Shown here one piece after another: positions 1 through 7,895 of a stretch of DNA of 64,000 nt. The DNA is from Cellulomonas alba (GTDB lineage Bacteria > Actinomycetota > Actinomycetes > Actinomycetales > Cellulomonadaceae), in contig NZ_JAUCGQ010000001.1 of NCBI RefSeq assembly GCF_030362835.1, positions 1,901,461 through 1,965,460 of the forward strand. The letters run 5' to 3'. How positions within the stretch are numbered: the first letter of the stretch is position 1; each line of letters starts with the position of its first letter. The notes under the pieces were generated by a model. It did no database searches. It was not told the origin of the DNA and worked only from the letters and a program-made list of their open reading frames with translations. Both the position numbers and the translations under genes were made by a program.

Positions 1-391
1 CCGCGGTCGAGCCCGCGAAGTAGACCTTCGTCGTCTGCGCGTTGATGTCCTCGCCGACCTTGGGGACCTTGACGGTCGCGTAGGCGGCGACGACGCCACC
101 GGCCAGCAGGAAGCAGCCCGCCAGGAAGGCACCGATCACGAAGCGCCACGACGGCAGCCAGCGGTGCAGGCCCGTGTAGCCGGAGCGCGGGTAGTCGAAG
201 AAACGACGCTTGCGCGCGGCAGCGCCTCCCGCAGCCGCACCGGCCGCGGCACGCCGAGACGTGCCGGCCGAGCCGCGCGACGACGCGGGCGCTGACGACG
301 AGCCGCCCGACGACGCGCGCCCCGACGCGGGGCGGCTCGATCGGGCGGGCGCGCGGCGCGGCCGCGAGGAGCGTCCGTTGGTGTCCGCCAA
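1..391 (-). CDS. Class A penicillin-binding protein (transglycosylase/transpeptidase), 5' part only
   Basis: Only the N-terminal approximately 130 residues lie in the window; the gene runs off the left edge. They form a Ser/Ala/Arg-rich cytoplasmic tail, the motif KRRFFDYPR, then one membrane anchor (FVIGAFLAGCFLLAGGVVAA) and the start of an extracytoplasmic region (…VPKVGEDINAQTTKVYF). This arrangement is typical of actinobacterial bifunctional PBPs that polymerise and cross-link peptidoglycan. The start is TTG at 391: on the coding strand AGGAAGG lies seven bases upstream, and no ATG or GTG in frame fits as well. It is divergent from the PadR–ino1 operon. Family assignment rests on the N-terminus alone because no catalytic motif is visible. 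Confidence 0.75.
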   Translation of the reverse strand, partial: MADTNGRSSRPRRAPARSSRPASGRASSGGSSSAPASSRGSAGTSRRAAAGAAAGGAAARKRRFFDYPRSGYTGLHRWLPSWRFVIGAFLAGCFLLAGGVVAAYATVKVPKVGEDINAQTTKVYFAGSTA

Positions 392-649
392 CGTGATGCC
401 TTCCTGGACGACGACAGAGGTGGCCGGTCCGCCCGCGCGCCGGCGACGTGCGCCGGCGACGACCAGGCATGCGTCAGCCGCTCGTCAGTATGGCCGGGCC
501 ACCCGTGCGTCTCGCCCGCAGGAGCCGCTCCGCCACCAGCCTTCACACGATCGGCACGGCACGTGGCCACCGGCGCCGCCGTCGGGCGGGTCCGTGTGGC
601 GGCGGCCACAGCAGGAGCCCAGGTCACACGCGGCCGACGGCCGAGGCGC

Positions 650-677
650 TTGCCTCGAAGCCTCGGCTCGACATACT
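650..677 (+). promoter_or_regulatory. Candidate promoter of the padR–ino1 operon
   Basis: TTGCCT (650–655) and CATACT (672–677) are separated by 16 bp, close to a housekeeping actinobacterial −35/−10 pair. The predicted start point near 684 falls inside the inverted repeat at 683–703. The rest of 392–649 between the divergent PBP and PadR genes shows no gene. Confidence 0.5.
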
Positions 678-682
678 CTCCA

Positions 683-703
683 GATGTATCGACTTGATAC
701 ATC
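683..703. promoter_or_regulatory. Inverted repeat, likely PadR operator
   Basis: A perfect 8-bp inverted repeat, GATGTATC-N5-GATACATC, sits at the predicted transcription start of padR. PadR-family repressors commonly bind ATGT…ACAT dyads in their own promoters, so autorepression of padR–ino1 is the simplest reading. Assignment to the adjacent PadR is inferred from position and dyad type. Confidence 0.6.
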
Positions 704-779
704 GATCAGAACATGGTCGAGACCTGGCTGCTGGACCCTCCGTCCCGCGGCCGTCCGTCCAGTCTTCCGGGGAGGTGCC

Positions 780-1436
780 GTGCGCGGTCGCAGCGACGTG
801 CTCGAGCCGGCCATCCTCGGCCTGCTGCACGAGTCGCCGATGCACGGCTACGAGCTGCGCAAGCGCCTCAACCTCGTCCTCGGTTCGTTCCGCGCTCTCT
901 CCTACGGCTCGCTCTACCCCGCCCTCAAGTCGCTGGCCGACCGAGGGTGGATCGTGGGCTCCGAGTCTCCGGAGGGTGCGCCGCACGCCGTGACGAGCAA
1001 GCGTGCACGCATCGTGTACCAGCTGACCGCTGACGGCAAGGAGCACCTGCAGGAGGTGCTCGCGTCGTCCGGTCCCTCCACCTGGGAGGACGAGAACTTC
1101 GACGTCCGGTTCGCCTTCTTCGGGCAGACCGACGCCGAGACCCGACTGCGGATCCTCGAGGGTCGGCGCACGCGCCTGACCGAGCGACTCGAGCAGATCC
1201 GCCAGTCCGTGGCCCGCACCCGCGAGCGCATGGACGAGTACACCCTCGAGCTGCAGCGTCACGGCCTCGAACAGGTCGAGCGCGAGGTCCGCTGGCTCGA
1301 CGGGCTCATCGACAACGAGCGTGGCGTGCGCCGCGCGCGTCCCACAGGCACCGGTCGTCCGGCCGCTGCCGACTCACCTGCTGCCGCACCGGCCTCGGCC
1401 GACGCGGCGCGCAACACCGAGAAGGAGCGAGGATGA
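780..1436 (+). CDS. PadR-family transcriptional regulator
   Basis: The product is 218 residues. Residues 1–80 form the PadR winged-helix domain ([20 protein letters not shown], then [17 protein letters not shown]). It is followed by a long charged helical C-terminal domain (about 100–190, rich in [23 protein letters not shown] heptads) used by family members for dimerisation. A disordered Ala/Pro tail ends the protein. The GTG start at 780 has GGGGAGG just upstream. Its stop overlaps the ino1 start by four bases (ATGA), so the two are co-translated. With the operator at 683–703 it probably controls its own operon. Ligand unknown. Confidence 0.88.
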   Translation: MRGRSDVLEPAILGLLHESPMHGYELRKRLNLVLGSFRALSYGSLYPALKSLADRGWIVGSESPEGAPHAVTSKRARIVYQLTADGKEHLQEVLASSGPSTWEDENFDVRFAFFGQTDAETRLRILEGRRTRLTERLEQIRQSVARTRERMDEYTLELQRHGLEQVEREVRWLDGLIDNERGVRRARPTGTGRPAAADSPAAAPASADAARNTEKERG

Positions 1437-2524
1437 CCTCCATCCGCGTCGCCATCGTCGGCGTCGGCAACTGCGCCGCGTCGCTGGTCCAGGGCGTCCA
1501 CTACTACGCCGACGCCGACCCGAACGGGACCGTCCCCGGTCTCATGCACGTGCAGTTCGGCGACTACCACGTGCGCGACATCGAGTTCGTGGCGGCGTTC
1601 GACGTCGACGCGAAGAAGGTCGGCTTCGACCTCTCGGAGGCGATCTTCGCCTCGGAGAACAACACCATCAAGATCTCGGACGTCCCGCCGCTCGGCGTGA
1701 CCGTCCAGCGCGGTGTGACGAACGACGGTCTGGGCAAGTACTACCAGCAGACGATCGAGGAGTCGGACGCCGAGCCGGTCGACGTCGTCCAGGCGCTCAA
1801 GGACGCCAAGGTCGACGTCCTGGTCTCCTACCTGCCGGTGGGCTCCGAGGTGGCCGACAAGTTCTACGCGCAGTGCGCGATCGACGCCGGTGTCGCCTTC
1901 GTGAACGCGCTGCCCGTCTTCATCGCGTCCGACCCGGAGTGGGCCGCGAAGTTCGAGGCCGCCGGTGTCCCGATCGTCGGCGACGACATCAAGTCGCAGG
2001 TCGGCGCCACGATCACGCACCGCGTCATCGCGAAGCTGTTCGAGGACCGCGGCGTCATCCTGGACCGCACGTACCAGCTGAACGTCGGCGGCAACATGGA
2101 CTTCAAGAACATGCTCGAGCGCGAGCGCCTGGAGTCCAAGAAGGTCTCGAAGACGCAGGCCGTCACCTCCAACCTCTCCGGCCCGCTCGCCGGCAAGAAG
2201 GAGGACCGCAACGTCCACATCGGCCCGTCGGACTACGTCGCGTGGCTCGACGACCGCAAGTGGGCGTACGTCCGCCTCGAGGGCCGCGCGTTCGGCGAGG
2301 TGCCCCTGAACCTCGAGTACAAGCTCGAGGTCTGGGACTCCCCGAACTCGGCCGGCATCATCATCGACGCGGTCCGCGCGGCGAAGATCGCCAAGGACCG
2401 CGGCATCGGCGGCCCCATCCTGTCCGCGTCGACGTACTTCATGAAGTCGCCGCCGGTCCAGATGGAGGACACGCAGGGCCGCGCGCAGCTCGAGGCGTTC
2501 ATCCGCGGTGAGGTCGAGCGCTGA
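1433..2524 (+). CDS. ino1: Inositol-3-phosphate synthase (myo-inositol-1-phosphate synthase)
   Basis: The 363-residue protein converts glucose 6-phosphate to inositol 3-phosphate using NAD+, the first step toward phosphatidylinositol and mycothiol in actinobacteria. The Rossmann motif [16 protein letters not shown] opens the protein. The family core [12 protein letters not shown] and the C-terminal segment [18 protein letters not shown] carry the catalytic and tetramer surfaces of short prokaryotic synthases. It is complete and cytoplasmic. It is coupled to padR by a four-base overlap and followed by a strong hairpin. In mycobacteria ino1 has a LacI-type regulator; pairing with PadR here is a different arrangement. 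Confidence 0.95.
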   Translation: MTSIRVAIVGVGNCAASLVQGVHYYADADPNGTVPGLMHVQFGDYHVRDIEFVAAFDVDAKKVGFDLSEAIFASENNTIKISDVPPLGVTVQRGVTNDGLGKYYQQTIEESDAEPVDVVQALKDAKVDVLVSYLPVGSEVADKFYAQCAIDAGVAFVNALPVFIASDPEWAAKFEAAGVPIVGDDIKSQVGATITHRVIAKLFEDRGVILDRTYQLNVGGNMDFKNMLERERLESKKVSKTQAVTSNLSGPLAGKKEDRNVHIGPSDYVAWLDDRKWAYVRLEGRAFGEVPLNLEYKLEVWDSPNSAGIIIDAVRAAKIAKDRGIGGPILSASTYFMKSPPVQMEDTQGRAQLEAFIRGEVER

Positions 2525-2544
2525 CCTGCAACGCAGCGCAGGTG

Positions 2545-2574
2545 AAGGGTCGTCCCCGTGAGGGGGCGGCCCTT
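2545..2574 (+). terminator. Hairpin terminator after ino1
   Basis: Arms at 2545–2557 and 2562–2574 (AAGGGTCGTCCCC / GGGGGCGGCCCTT) flank a four-base loop about 20 bp after the ino1 stop. There is no T-tract, as is usual in high-GC actinobacteria. Confidence 0.6.
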
Positions 2575-2687
2575 CGCCGTAGCGGAGTGGAAGGGCGGCG
2601 CGACCCAAGGAAGAACGCGCCCCGACACCGCAGACCCAGCCAAGGCCGTCGCCCCACCCGGGCGGCGTCCTTCGCCGCACCCGCCCC

Positions 2688-4127
2688 TCAGCCCACGGCA
2701 CCACCGACCACCCACGAGGCCAGCCCCGCCACCCACCGCGCCCCACCGTCGGCCGCGGGCGCGGGCGCCAGCACGACCGACGCCCCGGTCCCGACGCGGT
2801 GCGCGGTGAGCACCGCGGGCGCGTCGGCCGCCGCACAGTCGTGCGAGGACTCGACGTAGACGGTCCCGCCGACGGCGGCGAGCCGGAAGAACGTGTCGTG
2901 CCTCGACCCGGCGCCTTGCAGCAGCGTCGCGGCTGAGCCCTGGAGCAGGTACGCGCCGGTCGCGCACGCGTCCGCCGTCGCGACGGCCGGGCTCAGGGCC
3001 GCGCCGGCGGTCGCGACGACGCCGTCGGACACGTAGGTGCCGAACGGCCGGACGGGGAACGGCGCACCCGCGCGGAGCCGCCCGAGGGGCGTCGTGTCGC
3101 CGGAGGTCGTGACGAGCTCGAGGCGCGGGTTCCAGTCGAGCACGCCTCCGCCGCCGGTGAAGTCGAAGCAGGACACGAGGAGGCTCGTCGCGTCGTGCCA
3201 GGCGACGGCCTGGCACGCGCCGTCGGTCACGCCCGTGCGGACCTCCGTGCGGGGACCGCCGTCGACGTGGAACAGGTACACCCCGGTGGCGTCGTCGGTC
3301 GTCTGGGCGACCAGGGAGCCGTCGGGGCTCACGAGGAAGGCGGTCGACGCGGCGGTCGCGCCCAGGTCGCGCGGCGCACCCGAGGGCGGGAACGCCCGCA
3401 GTGCCGTGCCGTCCGACCAGAGCTCGACGCCGGCGGGGGTGGTCGCGACGTAGGTCGCGCCGTCGGGCGGGTTGACCTGGTCGGTCGTCAGGGCACCGGT
3501 GAGCAGGTCGAGCGTGCCCGTCGTCGTGGCGCCCGGCAGGGAGGCGGCGACGCGGGGATCCGTCGGCACGACCTCGACGCGGACCTGCGCGGCGCCCGAC
3601 CGCCAGGACAGGACGCGCGGCACGATGCCGGGGGGCAGCGCGTGGGCGCGGTAGCGCTCGCCGGTCGGCGAGACGACGAGGACCGCCGGCGTCGCGGGGA
3701 CCGGACCGTCGGACCCGTCGCGCGCGGGCCAGTACGTCGCCACCACCCAGCCAGGGCCGGTCCCGGCGAGCACCGCGGCGTCGAGCGGGCGCGCGTCCGG
3801 CACGCCCGGCGACGTCAGCACCGCGCCGACCGTGGGAGACGCCGGCGTCGGGACGGCCGGTGCCGAGGTGGGGGTCGACGTGACGCTCGGCGGCGGGACA
3901 GCGGGCGCCGGGTGCTCCTTCGCGGTCACGCCCAGCCAGCCGGCCCCGGCGACGAGGCCGGCGACCGCGAGCGCCGACACGGTCGTGGCGGTGTGGCGGG
4001 CCCGCCGCCGGCGTCGCACGCGCGCCACGGTCGCCGTCCACGCGGTCGCGTCCTCGGGCAGGCCGGGGAGCGTCCGCTCGCGCGCCGCGAGGGCCGCGGC
4101 CATCAGGTCGTCGAGGTCACGCGTCAT
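2688..4127 (-). CDS. Membrane-anchored propeller-like protein encoded with an ECF sigma factor
   Basis: This 479-residue protein has a cytoplasmic N-terminus with an Arg cluster (VRRRRRARH), one membrane segment (about 45–66), a Pro/Ser/Thr linker, then a large extracytoplasmic region. Repeated blocks such as YVATTPAGVELWSDGT and FLVSPDGSLVAQT resemble beta-propeller blades. It begins inside the 3' end of the sigma gene (11-bp overlap), so it is a candidate anti-sigma or sensor partner. However, no zinc-binding HxxxCxxC anti-sigma motif is visible in the short cytoplasmic part. Function is therefore inferred from position only. Confidence 0.7.
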   Translation of the reverse strand: MTRDLDDLMAAALAARERTLPGLPEDATAWTATVARVRRRRRARHTATTVSALAVAGLVAGAGWLGVTAKEHPAPAVPPPSVTSTPTSAPAVPTPASPTVGAVLTSPGVPDARPLDAAVLAGTGPGWVVATYWPARDGSDGPVPATPAVLVVSPTGERYRAHALPPGIVPRVLSWRSGAAQVRVEVVPTDPRVAASLPGATTTGTLDLLTGALTTDQVNPPDGATYVATTPAGVELWSDGTALRAFPPSGAPRDLGATAASTAFLVSPDGSLVAQTTDDATGVYLFHVDGGPRTEVRTGVTDGACQAVAWHDATSLLVSCFDFTGGGGVLDWNPRLELVTTSGDTTPLGRLRAGAPFPVRPFGTYVSDGVVATAGAALSPAVATADACATGAYLLQGSAATLLQGAGSRHDTFFRLAAVGGTVYVESSHDCAAADAPAVLTAHRVGTGASVVLAPAPAADGGARWVAGLASWVVGGAVG

Positions 4128-4671
4128 GACGCACCTCCGTCGAGGGCAGCACGGGCACGCTGTCGCGCGGCGCCGTGGTGCCGAGGGCCGCGTTGAGCGC
4201 GGCGACGCCGTCGGACAGGTAGCGCTTCACGGCGCCCTCGCTGAGGCCGAGCACCGCGGCGGTCTCGGCGGTCGAGAGGTCCTCGACGTGCCGCAGCACG
4301 ACGCACGCGCGCTGCCGGGGGCTCAGGCGCGCGAGTGCGGCCTCGAGCGGGCCCGCGAGCTCGTCGGCGAGGCGCGCCTCGGGCCCGACGTCGACCTGGG
4401 CGCGCCACCCGCCGACGCGCTCGACCGCGGCTCGCTCCCGCTGGTGGCGCCGCGTCCCGTCGACGAACCGCGTGAAGATCGCGCGCCGCACGTACTGCTC
4501 GGCCTCCGCGGGGGTCGCGAACCGCGCACGGCCTCCGAACACCGCGACGAGCGCGTCCTGCACCAGGTCCTCCGCCTCGGCCCGCGACCTGACGAGGAGC
4601 ATGGCCCGCGCGACGAGGCCCGGGTAGCGCTCGCGCGCCACCTGCTCGAGCATCGGCTCCCACCGCGCCAT
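4117..4671 (-). CDS. ECF RNA polymerase sigma factor (SigE-like)
   Basis: The 184-residue protein has sigma region 2 (about 15–80, including RAEAEDLVQDALVAVF) and region 4 (about 120–170, LSPRQRACVVLRHVEDLSTAETAAVLGLS…AVKRYL). The spacing and length fit ECF factors related to Streptomyces SigE. The ATG at 4671 has GGGAGG ten bases upstream. A much longer open frame extends upstream, but its composition is not protein-like. Translation is coupled to the following membrane protein, its probable regulator. Target promoters are not identifiable from the window. Confidence 0.88.
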   Translation of the reverse strand: MARWEPMLEQVARERYPGLVARAMLLVRSRAEAEDLVQDALVAVFGGRARFATPAEAEQYVRRAIFTRFVDGTRRHQRERAAVERVGGWRAQVDVGPEARLADELAGPLEAALARLSPRQRACVVLRHVEDLSTAETAAVLGLSEGAVKRYLSDGVAALNAALGTTAPRDSVPVLPSTEVRHDA

Positions 4672-4801
4672 CGCGTCCCGGCCTCCCGCCTCAACGGTCC
4701 CACCCGGAGAACGAACGGCGTGGCACCGCCGGTTGGGGGCGCCGCGCCCGAACCGCGGCGGTCGACGGGGACGCCCGTCCGCCGGGTGCGAGGATGGCGG
4801 C

Positions 4802-6109
4802 GTGCAGGTGATCGACGACCTGAAGGCCCTGTGGCCGCTCCGGGACTTCCGCAAGCTCTTCGCCGTCCGGCTGGTCAGCCAGTGCGGCGACGGCATGTTC
4901 CAGGTCGGGCTCGCGACCCTGTTCTTCTTCTCGCCCGAGAAGGCCTCCACGGCGGTGGGCGTCGCGACGGCGTTCGCGGTGCTGCTGCTGCCGTTCACGA
5001 TCGTCGGACCGTGGGCCGGAGTGCTCCTCGACCGGTGGCGGCGCCGTCAGGTGCTGCTCTACGGGAACCTCACGCGGGTCGTCGTCACGTCGGTGATCGC
5101 GCTCGTCATGGTGACGCAGGGTGCGACGCCGCTGGTGTACGTGCTGGCACTGGTCAACCTCTCGATCAACCGGTTCCTGCTCGCGGCGCTGTCGGCGTCG
5201 CTGCCGCGGGTCGTGGACGGGCCGCTGCTGCTGACGGCGAACTCGCTCACGCCGACCCTCGGCACCGCGGCCTCCGTCGCGGGCGGCGGGATCGGCTTCC
5301 TGCTCGGCATGGTGCTGCCGACCGGCAGGGTGCGCGACGCGTCGGCGCTCGTGCTCGCGGCGGCGGTCATGGCGTGCGCGGCCGCGCTGGCGGCGCGCAT
5401 CGGGCGGGACCGGCTCGGGCCTGAGGCGCGGGCTGACGCCGCGCAGCTGCGCGCCGCGCTCGGCACGCTGGCCCGAGGGCTGGTCGCCGGGGCGCGGCAC
5501 CTGGTGGAACGGCGCACGCCGGCGCGCGCGCTCGGCATCATGGCCGTGCACCGGTTCCTGTACGGCGTCGTCTTCATCGCGAGCCTGCTGATCTCGCGGA
5601 ACCTGCTCTCGGACCCGCTCGACGCGAACGCCGGCCTCGCGACGTTCGCGTCGGTGCTCGGTGCGTCCGGCGTCGGCTTCTTCGCGGCCGTGATCCTCAC
5701 GCCTGTCGTCACGCCGAAGGTCGGCCCGCACACCTGGATCGTGCTGTGCCTCACCCTGGCGGCCGTCAGCCAGGCGGTGCTGGTCGCCTGGTACTCGCTG
5801 CCCGTGATCCTCGTCGCGGCGGCGGCGCTCGGGCTCGCGGCGCAGGGCGCGAAGATCGCGGTCGACACGATCGTGCAGCGCGACACCGACGACGCGTTCC
5901 GCGGCCGGGCGTTCGCGATCTACGACGTGCTCTACAACGCGGCGTTCGTGGGCGCCGCCGCGCTGGCCGCCGCGCTGCTGCCGGACACGGGGTACTCGCG
6001 CGCCCTGTTCGCGGCGCTCGCCGCGGGATACGCCGCCGGAGCCGTCGTGTACGGCGCGGCGTCGCGACGCACACCCGCCCGGGTCGAGCTCGAGCGGCAG
6101 GCGGTCTAG
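4802..6109 (+). CDS. Major facilitator superfamily exporter
   Basis: The 435-residue polytopic protein has about 12 hydrophobic segments. The loop after the second helix carries WAGVLLDRWRRRQVLLYGN, the G-x-x-x-D-(R/K)-x-G-R-(K/R)-like motif A of MFS carriers, and a central cytoplasmic loop (about 220–240) is charged. It most resembles MFS multidrug or macrolide exporters of the MefA/TetV type; substrate unknown. The GTG at 4802 is chosen because GAGGA lies eight bases upstream. An ATG at 4733 would add a non-hydrophobic, Arg-rich stretch without a ribosome site. Confidence 0.82.
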   Translation: MQVIDDLKALWPLRDFRKLFAVRLVSQCGDGMFQVGLATLFFFSPEKASTAVGVATAFAVLLLPFTIVGPWAGVLLDRWRRRQVLLYGNLTRVVVTSVIALVMVTQGATPLVYVLALVNLSINRFLLAALSASLPRVVDGPLLLTANSLTPTLGTAASVAGGGIGFLLGMVLPTGRVRDASALVLAAAVMACAAALAARIGRDRLGPEARADAAQLRAALGTLARGLVAGARHLVERRTPARALGIMAVHRFLYGVVFIASLLISRNLLSDPLDANAGLATFASVLGASGVGFFAAVILTPVVTPKVGPHTWIVLCLTLAAVSQAVLVAWYSLPVILVAAAALGLAAQGAKIAVDTIVQRDTDDAFRGRAFAIYDVLYNAAFVGAAALAAALLPDTGYSRALFAALAAGYAAGAVVYGAASRRTPARVELERQAV

Positions 6110-6157
6110 AGTCCGCCACTACCTGGGGGAAGGTTTTCGTGAAAGGCTCGAGTCGCC

Positions 6158-7882
6158 GTGGAGAAGCCGGGGCAGTCGAAGACAGGACCGCCTTTGCCTG
6201 CAGTACCCCCTCCCGCCGACGCCGCTGACGCCGTCGGTGCTCTCACGGTCGTGACCGACGGGCTGTCCGTCGTCGTCACCGACCCGCGCCAGCCTGACGA
6301 CCCGATCATCTGGGTCAGCGAGGGCTTCACGCGGCTGACCGGCTACGACGCCCAGTCGGTCCTCGGGCGCAACTGCCGCCTGCTCCAGGGACCGCGCACC
6401 GAGAGCACCTCGCTCATGCGGCTGCGCGAGGGGCTCGCGCAGGGGCAGGTCGTCTCCGAGCTGCTGCTCAACTACCGGCGGGACGGCTCGCCGTTCTGGA
6501 ACCGCGTCGTCATCGGCAACGTCCGCGACGAGTCCGGGCAGGTGACCTACCGGGTCGGCGTCCAGGCAGACGTCACGGACTCGGTCGAGGCCGCGCTCAC
6601 GCGTGACGCGGGCGCGCGGGTCGAGCGCGAGACCACGATCCGCCTCGACCTCCTGGCCCGCGTCAGCGACGAGCTGACCGCTCGGCTCGACTACCACGAC
6701 GCCGTCGACGCGCTCGGGGACCTCGCCGTCCCGGCGCTCGCCACGTGGGGGTTCGTCGCGGTGACGGACGACCGTGGGCGGTACGAGCACGTGCACCTCG
6801 CGACCAGCGAGCCCGACCTCGCGGCGGCGATCAAGGAGCTCGCGAACGAGGACCTCGGCTGGCTGTACGGCGCGCCGAGCGTCACGGCGGCGCTGACGAG
6901 CGGCCCGGGCTTCATCGCCGCGCCCTACCGCGTCGCCCGGGCAGGCATCCGCGACTACGCGTCGCAGCGGCAGTACGAGCTGTTCGAGGAGCTCGGGCTC
7001 GGGAGCGCGCTCGTGCTCCCGCTGCGCGGGCGCGACCGGGTGCTCGGCGTCATCGCGTTCGTCAGCCGCGACCTCGAGGCGTTCAGCCCCGAGGTGGTCG
7101 TCACCGCGGCGCACCTGGGGCGGCGCGCCGGGCTCGCGCTCGACAACACGCGGCTGTTCCTCGCGGAGCGGTCCGCGGCGCTGACGCTCCAGCACCGGCT
7201 GCTGCCCGCGATCCCGAAGGTCGAGGGGCTCGACGTCGCCGCCGCCTATGTGCCGTCCGCGCGATCGGCGGAGGTCGGCGGCGACTGGTTCGACGTGCTC
7301 CCGCTCGCGGACGGGTCGCTGGGCCTCGCGGTCGGCGACGTGGTGGGCCACGACATGCGCGCCGCTGCGGCGATGGGCCAGCTCCGGTCGCTGCTGCGGT
7401 CCGCGGCGTGGGAGGGCAGCTCCCCGGCCGCCGTGATCGCGCGGGTCGACACCCTCGTGCGTGGGCTGGACATCGCCGACATCGCCACGTGCGTGTACGC
7501 GCGGTGGCAGTCGGCGGACGACGCGGTGCTCGTCACCTATGCGCGCGCCGGCCACCCGCCCGCCATGCTCCGGCTGCCCGGTGGCGAGGTCCGGGTGCTC
7601 AACGGCGGTGGGACCACGCCGCTCGGCGTCGGGCCCGTCAGCGACTCGGTCCGCGACGGCGCCGTGAGCGTCCCGCCCGGCGCGATGCTCGTGCTGTACA
7701 CCGACGGTCTCGTGGAGCGCCGCGACCGCGGGCTGCGGGGCGGCATCGACGAGCTCGTCCACTCGCTCGAGTCCGTGGGCGACGACGTCGACGCGCAGAC
7801 GCTCGTCGACACGCTCGTGCGCGACCTCGTGGGCGCGCAGCAGGAGGACGACCTCTGCCTGCTCGTCGTCCGCCGGCCCTGA
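6158..7882 (+). CDS. LOV-GAF-PP2C photoreceptor phosphatase (SpoIIE/RsbU type)
   Basis: The 574-residue protein has three modules. Residues 30–140 are a LOV domain with the flavin-adduct motif GRNCRLLQG (Cys73) and the downstream NYRRDGSPFWN strand, as in blue-light receptors. Residues about 150–335 are a GAF domain. Residues about 355–574 are a PP2C-type serine phosphatase retaining metal-binding acidic motifs GGDWFDV, GDVVGHD, YTDGLVE and QEDDLCLLV. Such proteins dephosphorylate anti-sigma-factor antagonists, linking a signal to sigma-factor release; no antagonist or anti-sigma gene is adjacent. The start is GTG 6158; a TTG at 6194 is an alternative that still keeps the LOV domain. Confidence 0.88.
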   Translation: MEKPGQSKTGPPLPAVPPPADAADAVGALTVVTDGLSVVVTDPRQPDDPIIWVSEGFTRLTGYDAQSVLGRNCRLLQGPRTESTSLMRLREGLAQGQVVSELLLNYRRDGSPFWNRVVIGNVRDESGQVTYRVGVQADVTDSVEAALTRDAGARVERETTIRLDLLARVSDELTARLDYHDAVDALGDLAVPALATWGFVAVTDDRGRYEHVHLATSEPDLAAAIKELANEDLGWLYGAPSVTAALTSGPGFIAAPYRVARAGIRDYASQRQYELFEELGLGSALVLPLRGRDRVLGVIAFVSRDLEAFSPEVVVTAAHLGRRAGLALDNTRLFLAERSAALTLQHRLLPAIPKVEGLDVAAAYVPSARSAEVGGDWFDVLPLADGSLGLAVGDVVGHDMRAAAAMGQLRSLLRSAAWEGSSPAAVIARVDTLVRGLDIADIATCVYARWQSADDAVLVTYARAGHPPAMLRLPGGEVRVLNGGGTTPLGVGPVSDSVRDGAVSVPPGAMLVLYTDGLVERRDRGLRGGIDELVHSLESVGDDVDAQTLVDTLVRDLVGAQQEDDLCLLVVRRP

Positions 7883-7895
7883 CGGCGCGGAGGCG

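Noticed and set aside
136..702. Minus-strand open frame upstream of the PBP gene
   Set aside because: It is in a different frame from the PBP and would cover the padR promoter and operator; the product is low-complexity Arg/Ala/Pro.
210..779. Open frame extending padR upstream by ~190 codons
   Set aside because: The PadR domain begins at the GTG with GGGGAGG at 780; the upstream part runs through the promoter and is not protein-like.
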